A model generated the notes under the pieces. It worked only from the letters and a program-made list of their open reading frames with translations. It was not told where the DNA came from and made no database searches. A DNA stretch of 8,337 nucleotides. Origin: an uncultured Actinomycetes bacterium (lineage in GTDB: Bacteria; Actinomycetota; Thermoleophilia; Miltoncostaeales; Miltoncostaeaceae). The translations under genes were made by a program, and so were the position numbers. The stretch is from assembly GCA_937862675.1 (NCBI GenBank), contig CALMEC010000479.1, positions 1 to 8,337 on the forward strand, in the 5' to 3' direction. Of this stretch, positions 1 to 5,558 are shown one piece after another; the stretch's first letter is position 1, and every line of letters starts with the position of its first letter.

Positions 1-2
1 AG

Positions 3-408
3 TCGGGAGCCGGCAACTGGCAGAGCCTGGGCCAGGGCAGCACCGCGTCGATCTACCTGCCGCGCGACATCTCGCTGCAATCGCTGAAGCTCAGGCAGGC
101 AACGGTCACGCTGCGCGGCAGCGACGGCGGGCAGGGCCTGCGGCTCGAGGATCTGAACGGCGAGCTGTCCGCGCCGGCGCTGGAAGGGCCCTACAAGTTC
201 CGCGGCACCTTCGGAGCGGGACAGCAGAACGAGATACGCTTTGCGACCGCCAAGCCCGAGCCCGATGGCGCGGTGCGTTTCAAGGGCTCGGTGCGCATCG
301 ATGCCGCGGGGCCGACCTACGCGCTCGACGGGCGTCTCGTCGATCCGATGGGGACGCCGCGCATCGACGGCGAGCTGACCGCCACCATTCCGGTGTCCGC
401 GCCGGGCG
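3..408 (+). pseudogene. Internal fragment of an AsmA-like envelope protein, probably alphaproteobacterial; foreign to the rest of the window
   Basis: The frame is open from base 3 and encodes about 135 residues typical of the repetitive beta-rich domain of AsmA-family proteins: an LPRDISLQSLKLRQATVTL stretch, then DLNGELSAPALEGPYKFRG, then DGAVRFKGSVRID and LDGRLVDP. AsmA-family proteins are inner-membrane-anchored periplasmic proteins linked to outer-membrane lipid and protein biogenesis, so they are expected in diderm Gram-negatives and not in an actinobacterium. There is no start codon or signal sequence because the window cuts the gene. There is also no natural C-terminus: recognisable homology stops near residue PVSAPGA (about base 405). 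The frame then runs by chance through unrelated intergenic DNA into the next gene. The right boundary is an estimate (395-430). Family call fairly sure; the Rhizobiales-like origin is from remembered sequence resemblance only. Confidence 0.6.
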
Positions 409-503
409 CCCTCATCCCGGTGGTGAGCCCGCCGGGCCGTCTCGTCCCGGTCGTGCGTGTCATTCTTCCCCGGACGTCCTCAACGCCGGGAAGGGTCTCT
501 CAC

Positions 504-815
504 ATGACCGCTCTGTTCTTCGTGGTTCTCATCATCGTCCTCCTGACGGTCAGCGGGATCGCGGGACTCCTGCTGTCGGCCCTCGGATGGGCGGTCGGCG
601 GTCTCATCATCGGATTCCTCGGACGGTTCATGGTCAAGGACTCCGACCGGGTGGGCATCGGCGCGACGATCCTCGCCGGTATCGCGGGTTCGGTGGCCGG
701 TGGCCTGATCGCGAAGGCCCTGAGCGTGGACACCTGGATCATCCAGTTCCTGATCGCGATCCTGGTGGCGGCCGCCGTCATGGCGATCACCGCGGCGAGT
801 CGCCGGCGCTACTAG
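504..815 (+). CDS. GlsB/YeaQ/YmgE-family small membrane protein (transglycosylase-associated family)
   Basis: Predicted 103-residue, very hydrophobic integral membrane protein. Residues about 4-26, 27-43, 51-72 and 77-97 are hydrophobic. The glycine-rich pattern of the family is clear: GWAVGGLIIGFLGR, then a short polar loop (VKDSDRVGIG), then AGIAGSVAGGLIAKAL. Family members are usually around 80-100 residues and are often induced by stress. Their molecular role is not settled, and the name transglycosylase-associated is historical. The ATG at 504 is preferred over upstream in-frame starts because the hydrophobic protein begins there and AAGGG lies 8 bases ahead (491-495). The same frame is open back to base 3, but that part encodes the AsmA-like fragment. 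It ends in a short RRRY tail and is followed at once by a hairpin. It converges with the next gene. Confidence 0.8.
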   Translation: MTALFFVVLIIVLLTVSGIAGLLLSALGWAVGGLIIGFLGRFMVKDSDRVGIGATILAGIAGSVAGGLIAKALSVDTWIIQFLIAILVAAAVMAITAASRRRY

Positions 816-822
816 CCCTGAT

Positions 823-850
823 GCCCCTGCCGCGGTGATGCGGGAGGGGC
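823..850 (+). terminator. Hairpin directly after the GlsB-like gene
   Basis: Bases 823-833 pair with 840-850 in an 11-bp GC-rich stem with one mismatch and a 6-base loop (GGTGAT). It begins 7 bases after the TAG stop. There is no T-run, as is common for actinobacterial terminators. It would fold on either strand, but position suggests it serves the plus-strand gene. Confidence 0.6.
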
Positions 851-853
851 TCT

Positions 854-888
854 GCGGGTGACACGTCCGTGACGGACGCGTCACCCGC
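854..888. terminator. Strong hairpin between convergent genes, probably a bidirectional terminator
   Basis: GCGGGTGAC (854-862) pairs perfectly with GTCACCCGC (880-888). After a single A/C mismatch the stem continues as CGTCCG (864-869) with CGGACG (873-878) around a TGA loop. It sits 5 bases past the stop of the minus-strand gene (894) and 38 bases past the stop of the plus-strand gene (815), so it can serve both. No T-run follows. Confidence 0.7.
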
Positions 889-893
889 GATGA

Positions 894-1385
894 CTACTCG
901 TCGGTGACGTCGGCGCCCTCGAACTCGCCGTTGGAGACCTGGGCGAGGGCGCGGATGATGCTGACGCACGTGGCGTCGCTCACCGCGACCTGGATGACGC
1001 TCTCGTCGGCGTCCTGGAAGGCGACCGTCCAGTGGGGGACGAGGCCGTCCTCGGTGTCCTGCGGCGGGGTCACCGACATGCCGATGAGCTGGGGCGAGAG
1101 CACCCAGAGCATCCCGTTGGGCAGGCCCGTGATCTCGGGCTGCCAGTTGAGGGCCTCGGGCGGAAGCTGCTGGCGCATGGGCTCAGCCTGGGTGAAGGCA
1201 CCCATCATCCCCTCCGCGTCGCCGCGGCTGATGGGCACGTGCATCGCCATGTTCGGGCCGGACCGGAACTCGAGCATCGCCGCGGGCTCGGTGCCGGGCT
1301 CCGGCGGTTCCTGCCCCTCCGGCACCTCGAACTCGACGGGGTGGCAGTGGAACTCGGTCGCGTGGAATCCAATGGTCATTCTCAT
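894..1385 (-). CDS. Acidic 163-residue protein of unknown function
   Basis: I do not recognise the family. The protein is acidic and has no signal peptide, membrane helix or cysteine metal cluster. The first 20 residues contain a His/Cys patch (FHATEFHCHPVEF). Next comes a proline/glutamate-rich stretch (residues 20-36) that looks like a linker. A more ordered section follows (about 37-150), with LPNGMLWVLSPQLIG (88-102) and HWTVAFQDADESVIQVAVSDATCVSIIRALAQV (118-150) resembling strand-strand-helix. It ends in an acidic tail (EGADVTDE). The start is uncertain: ATG at 1385 or ATG at 1379, neither with a Shine-Dalgarno, so a leaderless message is possible. The frame stays open upstream to 1610, but that part is arginine-rich and overlaps terminator hairpins, so it was excluded. 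The gene lies downstream of, and in the same direction as, the PucR regulator, across a 237-bp gap holding two hairpins, so it is probably transcribed separately. Confidence 0.7.
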   Translation of the reverse strand: MRMTIGFHATEFHCHPVEFEVPEGQEPPEPGTEPAAMLEFRSGPNMAMHVPISRGDAEGMMGAFTQAEPMRQQLPPEALNWQPEITGLPNGMLWVLSPQLIGMSVTPPQDTEDGLVPHWTVAFQDADESVIQVAVSDATCVSIIRALAQVSNGEFEGADVTDE

Positions 1386-1491
1386 GCGGCGGATGTTGTC
1401 ACACCGTTCTCGTCGGCAGACGCCGTCGATGTGTGAGGGGACCGGCGACGTGCGATGGCGTTCGCTCCGGCGGTCGACGTGGTCCCGGCGC

Positions 1492-1530
1492 GATGCGGCG
1501 GACGATTCGCATGTGATCGTCCGCCGCATC
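1492..1530. terminator. Perfect 15-bp inverted repeat between the PucR gene and the downstream gene
   Basis: Bases 1492-1506 pair without a mismatch to 1516-1530, with a 9-base loop (TCGCATGTG). It lies 93 bases beyond the pucR-like stop and 106 bases upstream of the 1385 start. It is GC-rich and has no T-run. A transcription terminator is the likely role. A dyad operator or an RNA structure in the leader of the 163-residue gene is possible. Confidence 0.55.
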
Positions 1531-1585
1531 CGTCGTCCGGCTGTCGTGGCCGGCTTGGTCCCGGTCTCGGACGGATGATCTGACG

Positions 1586-1602
1586 CGCCCCTTCCCGGGG
1601 CG
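1586..1602 (-). terminator. Short GC hairpin just past the PucR-family gene
   Basis: CGCCCC (1586-1591) pairs with GGGGCG (1597-1602) around a 5-base loop. It sits 21 bases downstream of the regulator's TAG. It is a compact all-GC stem without a T-run. Together with the longer inverted repeat at 1492-1530 it may form a two-step terminator. Confidence 0.45.
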
Positions 1603-1622
1603 GCCGGCACCCCTTCCGGGAA

Positions 1623-3266
1623 CTACCGGCGTGAGCGGCCGGTGCGCTCGACGGCCGGGCCGGTGCGCACCGTGCGTCCCAGGAGCCGCATGGCCTTGAG
1701 ACCCAGCGACAGCTTCTCACGGTCGTCGCTGCGGCCGACGTCCAGGCCGGCCAGCTCGGCGATGCGGTCCAGCCGGTAGCGAACCGTGTGGCGGTGGGTG
1801 TAGAGCTTGGCCGCCGTGGCCGCGAGGTTCCCGTCCAGCTCCAGATAGGTCGCGAGCGTGCCGACCAGTTCGGTCTGGTACTGCTCGTCATAGGCCACAA
1901 GTGGCGCGAGGGTCGACTCGTAGAACGACGACAGCTCCTCGGGCCGGTCGGCGAAGATCTGGAAGAGGAGCTTGTAGGTACCGGTCTCCTCGAACGTCAC
2001 GACCTCGCCGGCACGGCCCAGCCGCTCGCCGATGGTGAGTGCCAGCTCGGCCTCGTCGAGGGCGCCTCCGAGGCGCTCCGGGGTCTCGGCATGGCGTGAG
2101 AGGGCGAGGGTCACCGCGAGTCCGGGCACCGCGCCGCGCGTCGCCGACAGCAGGCGCCGTGCCAGGTCGCGGGCCAGGTCGCCCACGGCGTCGCTGGAGT
2201 CGACGTCGGCCGGGGTTGGGAGGAGGATCTTGAGGCGGCCGCCGCTCCAGTCGGACAGCGCGTGCGGCCAGTGCAGCTCCAGCACGGCGCGCACGTGGCT
2301 GACGAAGCGCCGTGCGGTGCGGTCGTCGACCTCGCGTTCCTCGTCGTCGTCGTGGTGGAGCATCCCGATCATCCCGACGCCGCCGCGGGAGAGGTCGGCG
2401 CCGAGCAGGCGCGCGCGGCGGATGATGGACTCGCGGTCCATGGCCTCGCCGGTCGCGAGCTCCTCCAGCAGGTCACCGCGGAGCCGGGACTCGGCGTCCA
2501 CCCGCGCCTGCTCACGGGCGCTCTCGATGGCGCACGCGACGATGACCTCTCCCATGAGCGCGCTGTCGGGATCGATGCCGTCGTCGTCCCACACGATGAT
2601 GGCGCCGGTCGCGCCCATCGGCCCCTCGACCGGGATGATCCGGCCGCCGTCGATGTCGTCGGCCATGAACCCCTCGATCGTGTCGGCCGTCCGGGACTGG
2701 CGGACCTCCTCGATCCGCTCGATGAGCATCTCGGCGCGTCCCTCGTCGTCCACGGTGTCGCCGACGACGTCGAGGAACGCGTCCACGATGGTGATCATCC
2801 GTCCGAGCATCGTGGTCGCGACCTGGGCGATGGCCGGGAACGAGCCCCCGGTCAGCACGGCCGTGCGCAGATCGCGGCGGGCGGTCGCCGCGCGGGCCAG
2901 ATCGGGTCCGGCGAGTGCATGGGCGACGGCCTGGATGACCGAGTTCCAGTCGGCGTCGGGTCCGATGACGATGACCGGTATCCCGATCGGCGTGGCCGGT
3001 CCGGTCCGCGAGATGAGGGCGACGGCCTCGTCCGGCATCGACTCGGGTACGCCGTTCGGGGCGAGGAGCACCGTCCCGGGTGCGGGCGTCGCCCCGTCCT
3101 CGACGGGTGCGACGGCGGAGAACGGCTGGTCCAGCGGCGCGTCGCTCGGGATGACGCGGGTTGCACGGAACGCCGGGGCCGTCAGGAGGTCGCCCAGTGT
3201 CGGAGCGGAGGCCCCGGAGGCGGCTCGTGTCGTTCGCGATGGCACGCCGCAAGTTTCGCACGTCAT
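1623..3266 (-). CDS. PucR-family transcriptional regulator, divergent from glutamine synthetase
   Basis: 547-residue cytoplasmic DNA-binding regulator. Residues about 22-120 resemble the degenerate N-terminal PucR sensor domain (TLGDLLTAP, then APGTVLLAPNGVP, then IPVIVIGPDADWNSVIQAVAHAL). Residues about 135-255 look like a GAF-type sensor, and about 275-425 like the GGDEF-related domain common in this family. The C-terminal PucR helix-turn-helix is clear at about 466-530: YLELDGNLAATAAKLY, then HTVRYRLDRIAELAGLDV. Related regulators govern purine, amino-acid and nitrogen metabolism. The ligand cannot be told from sequence. The ATG at 3266 has no Shine-Dalgarno; the TLGDLL motif starts only at residue 23, so a slightly later start (for example GTG at 3245) is possible. 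It faces glnA across 63 bp, which suggests control of glnA and possibly of itself. The short C-terminal tail (RTGPAVERTGRSRR) is basic. Confidence 0.88.
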   Translation of the reverse strand: MTCETCGVPSRTTRAASGASAPTLGDLLTAPAFRATRVIPSDAPLDQPFSAVAPVEDGATPAPGTVLLAPNGVPESMPDEAVALISRTGPATPIGIPVIVIGPDADWNSVIQAVAHALAGPDLARAATARRDLRTAVLTGGSFPAIAQVATTMLGRMITIVDAFLDVVGDTVDDEGRAEMLIERIEEVRQSRTADTIEGFMADDIDGGRIIPVEGPMGATGAIIVWDDDGIDPDSALMGEVIVACAIESAREQARVDAESRLRGDLLEELATGEAMDRESIIRRARLLGADLSRGGVGMIGMLHHDDDEEREVDDRTARRFVSHVRAVLELHWPHALSDWSGGRLKILLPTPADVDSSDAVGDLARDLARRLLSATRGAVPGLAVTLALSRHAETPERLGGALDEAELALTIGERLGRAGEVVTFEETGTYKLLFQIFADRPEELSSFYESTLAPLVAYDEQYQTELVGTLATYLELDGNLAATAAKLYTHRHTVRYRLDRIAELAGLDVGRSDDREKLSLGLKAMRLLGRTVRTGPAVERTGRSRR

Positions 3267-3329
3267 GGGGGTCTGTGCGTGCGCGCTTGATAGCGTCGCA
3301 CCGCACGGCGACGCATTGGAGGGGGCTTC
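3267..3329. promoter_or_regulatory. Shared 63-bp divergent control region of the PucR gene and glnA
   Basis: Both genes must be initiated from this short gap or from inside each other's 5' ends. On the plus strand, TTGGAGGGGG (3316-3325) gives glnA a strong ribosome binding site. An AT-richer island (CTTGATAGCG, 3286-3295) is the only plausible core-promoter material. It reads TATCAAG on the minus strand, about 22 bases ahead of the regulator's ATG. No convincing -35/-10 pair is visible in either direction. The close spacing means a regulator bound here could affect both genes. Confidence 0.5.
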
Positions 3330-4652
3330 GTGTCAACGGAAGAGGTACTCGCGAGCATCCGTGATCGCGACGTGAAGTTCGTCCGGCTGTGGTTCACGGA
3401 CATCCTCGGGCAGCTCAAGAGCTTCGCCACGACCAGCGAGAACGTCGCCTCGGCGCTCGAGCGCGGCATGCGGTTCGACGGCTCCTCCGTCACCGGCTTC
3501 AACGCCATCGAGGAGTCGGACATGGTGGCCATGCCCGACCCGGCGACGTTCACCGTGCTCCCCTACCGTCCGCAGGAGCAGGCGGTCGCGCGGATGTTCT
3601 GCAACATCCTGCTGCCGGGCGGCCAGCCCTACGAGGGCGACTCGCGGTACGTCCTGCGGAGGGCCCTCGCGCGTGCCGAGCGGATGGGCTTCGACCTGTT
3701 CGCCGTCAGCCCGGACCTCGAGTACTTCTACGTGAAGGGCCAGGACGATCCGACCCCGCTCGACACGGGCGGCTACTTCGACCTCACCACCCTGGACGCC
3801 GCCAGTGACGTCCGCCGCGAGACGGTGATCGCTCTGCAGGCGATGGGGATCCGCACGCAGTACTCCCACCATGAGGTCGGTCCGTCGCAGCACGAGATCG
3901 ACATGCGCTACGACGACGCGCTGGCCATGGCCGACAACGTGATGACCTACCGCACCGTGGTCAAGGAGATCGCGCACAAGCACGGGTACTACGCCACGTT
4001 CATGCCCAAGCCGATCTCGAACGCCAACGGCAACGGGATGCACACCCACCAGAGCCTCTTCCGCGACGGGGAGAACGCGTTCCACGACCCGTCGGACGAG
4101 CTCTTCCTCTCGGCGACCGCGAAGCAGTTCATCGCGGATCAGCTGCGCGCCGCCCGTGAGATGTCGGTGGTGTTCGCCCAGTGGGTAAACTCGTACAAGC
4201 GCTTGGTCCCCGGCTACGAGTCTCCCCTCCATGTCGCGTGGAGCCGCCGCAACCGCTCGGCGCTGATGCGCGTGCCGGTCCTGCGTCCGGATCGCGTGCA
4301 GAGCGCTCGCGTGGAGATCCGCTGCCCCGACCCGGCGTGCAACCCGTACCTGACGTTCGCCGCGCTCCTCCACGCCGGTCTGGACGGCATCGAGCACGGG
4401 TACGAGCTGCCGGACGCCATGGACACGAACCTCTACGACCTCACGCACGAGGAGCGGGAGCGCGTCGGCATCGAGTCGCTCCCCGAGTCGCTGGGCGAGG
4501 CCGTCGAGATCGGCGCCGAGAGCGAGTTACTGCTGCGGGCGTTCGGTGAGCACGTGCATGAGCGGCTCGTCGACCTGAAGCGGCGCGAGTGGAGCGAGAA
4601 CCGCGGCCAGGTGACCCCCTGGGAGATCGACCGCTATCTGAACATCCTCTGA
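3330..4652 (+). CDS. glnA: Glutamine synthetase, type I, short (440-residue) form
   Basis: ATP-dependent ligation of ammonium to glutamate, normally by a cytoplasmic dodecamer. All landmarks are present. FDGSS at 49-53 gives the catalytic Asp50. Likely metal ligands are Glu131 (DLEYF), Glu182 and Glu189 (HEVGPSQHEID). The ATP signature KPISNANGNGMHTHQS covers 227-242, with His238. NSYKRLVPGYESP (288-299) holds the substrate arginine and the flexible glutamate loop. RVEIRCPDP (327-335) is the C-terminal metal/phosphate segment. At 440 residues it matches the short type I forms rather than the ~470-residue enterobacterial type. Tyr369 (NLYDL) sits where adenylylated enzymes carry their modified tyrosine. 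NGNGMH replaces the more common GSGMH. The GTG start at 3330 is set by GGAGG seven bases upstream. It is divergent from the PucR regulator and ends at a strong hairpin, so it is probably monocistronic. A paralogue acting on another amine (GlnA2/3/4-like) is less likely but not excluded. Confidence 0.93.
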   Translation: MSTEEVLASIRDRDVKFVRLWFTDILGQLKSFATTSENVASALERGMRFDGSSVTGFNAIEESDMVAMPDPATFTVLPYRPQEQAVARMFCNILLPGGQPYEGDSRYVLRRALARAERMGFDLFAVSPDLEYFYVKGQDDPTPLDTGGYFDLTTLDAASDVRRETVIALQAMGIRTQYSHHEVGPSQHEIDMRYDDALAMADNVMTYRTVVKEIAHKHGYYATFMPKPISNANGNGMHTHQSLFRDGENAFHDPSDELFLSATAKQFIADQLRAAREMSVVFAQWVNSYKRLVPGYESPLHVAWSRRNRSALMRVPVLRPDRVQSARVEIRCPDPACNPYLTFAALLHAGLDGIEHGYELPDAMDTNLYDLTHEERERVGIESLPESLGEAVEIGAESELLLRAFGEHVHERLVDLKRREWSENRGQVTPWEIDRYLNIL

Positions 4653-4654
4653 CG

Positions 4655-4682
4655 TCCGTCTCCCGTCGCGGCGGGAGACGGA
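4655..4682 (+). terminator. Intrinsic-type terminator hairpin of glnA
   Basis: An 11-bp perfect stem (4655-4665 with 4672-4682) with a 6-base loop (TCGCGG) starts 3 bases after the glnA stop. It is GC-rich, with ATTCGG rather than a T-run following. It separates glnA from the MscS gene, whose own -10 box lies 12 bases further on. Confidence 0.8.
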
Positions 4683-4693
4683 TTCGGCTCGGT

Positions 4694-4699
4694 TAGACT
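4694..4699 (+). promoter_or_regulatory. TAGACT -10 box of a probably leaderless MscS-GT transcript
   Basis: TAGACT matches the actinobacterial -10 consensus TAnnnT. The expected transcription start, about 7 bases downstream, falls at 4706-4709, on top of the GTG (4707) and ATG (4710) start codons. No Shine-Dalgarno precedes them, which fits leaderless initiation. No clear -35 is seen; that position falls in the glnA terminator stem. Confidence 0.55.
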
Positions 4700-4706
4700 G
4701 ACGCCG

Positions 4707-5558
4707 GTGATGGGGATGACGGCATCCACGTTCGGCCTCAGCGGCTGGATGGAGAAGGCGGCGCTGATCGCCATCACCGTCGGCGTGGCGGTCATCCTCT
4801 TCCCGCTCATCCGCGCCATCGTGCCGCGAGCCGAGCGGACCGCCGGGCAGAGTCAGGACCCCGTCAAGTGGCAGCAGCGGCGCACGGCGGTGGCGCTCCT
4901 GGCAACGGTGCTGCGGTACGCGGTTCTCGTGGTGGCCGTCGTCGCGGTCGTCGTCATCCTGGCCGGTGCAGGTCGCGTGGGGGCGCTGGGAGGCGGCGCG
5001 CTCCTCGCGGTCATGGTGGGATTCGCGACGCAACGGCTCCTCACCGACGTGATCGCCGGCTTCTTCATCCTGTTCGAGGGGCAGTACGGGGTGGGGGATG
5101 TCATCACCGTGGAGCCGTCCAAGATCACCGGGACCGTGGAGGAGCTTGGCGTCAGAACGACGGTCATCCATCTCCCGGACGGCTCACGTGTCTACATCCC
5201 GAACGGACAGATATCCGCGGTCACGCATCAGCGGTCCGTCCAGGCAAGCATGCTGATCACGGTCCTGACGCGCGACGTGGAAGCGACGCGGGAGGGGATC
5301 GCGGACATGGCACGACTTGCCGAGGGCACGGGTGAGATCATCGGCAAACCACACGATGAGGAGGTCACCGATATGGGGAATGAGATCCACGCCGTGCGGA
5401 CGACCGTGCGCGTCCCTTCGGCTCGTCTGGCGGAGGCGCTGGATCTCATCCGTGTGACGCTTGCGGCACGGCTCGGTGACGTACTCGTCGGCGACCCGCT
5501 GATCACCCGCGTGCAGCGGGCGCAGGAGGACCTCATCGGTCCGGTGGTGCCGCGATGA
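4707..5558 (+). CDS. Small MscS-family mechanosensitive ion channel
   Basis: 283-residue inner-membrane channel expected to open under membrane tension and release small solutes during osmotic downshock. It has the minimal three-helix layout. TM1 is about 15-39, TM2 about 61-87, and the pore-lining TM3 about 91-123, with glycine/alanine-rich packing (RVGALGGGALLAVMVGFATQ). The MscS beta domain follows at about 116-175: GFFILFEGQYGVGDVITV, then GTVEELGVRTTVI, then LPDGSRVYIPNGQI. A cytosolic alpha/beta domain ends at about 270. The length is near that of E. coli MscS. GTG 4707, ATG 4710 and ATG 4716 are possible starts; the first two coincide with the predicted transcription start. The stop overlaps the next gene's ATG (ATGA), so the two are co-transcribed and probably translationally coupled. 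Confidence 0.87.
   Translation: MMGMTASTFGLSGWMEKAALIAITVGVAVILFPLIRAIVPRAERTAGQSQDPVKWQQRRTAVALLATVLRYAVLVVAVVAVVVILAGAGRVGALGGGALLAVMVGFATQRLLTDVIAGFFILFEGQYGVGDVITVEPSKITGTVEELGVRTTVIHLPDGSRVYIPNGQISAVTHQRSVQASMLITVLTRDVEATREGIADMARLAEGTGEIIGKPHDEEVTDMGNEIHAVRTTVRVPSARLAEALDLIRVTLAARLGDVLVGDPLITRVQRAQEDLIGPVVPR

Noticed and set aside
273..815. A single 180-residue fused protein running from GTG 273 through the GlsB-like gene
   Set aside because: The first part is the AsmA-like fragment and the middle (about 409-503) is unlike any protein. A good ATG with a ribosome site at 504 starts the membrane protein.
1386..1610. N-terminal extension of the 163-residue protein up to 1610
   Set aside because: The extension is arginine/serine-rich, spans the perfect 15-bp dyad and part of another hairpin, and has no ribosome site. 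It looks like open GC-rich intergenic DNA.
3287..3314. TTGATA as a -35 for glnA
   Set aside because: No acceptable -10 hexamer lies 16-18 bases downstream, so a specific promoter call is not supported.
2032..3375. Long plus-strand open frame opposite the PucR gene
   Set aside because: Serine/arginine-rich low-complexity translation with no domain; an antisense shadow of the real gene, typical in GC-rich DNA.
3333..4448. Long minus-strand open frame opposite glnA
   Set aside because: Val/Arg/His-rich shadow of a highly conserved enzyme; no ribosome site or recognisable fold.
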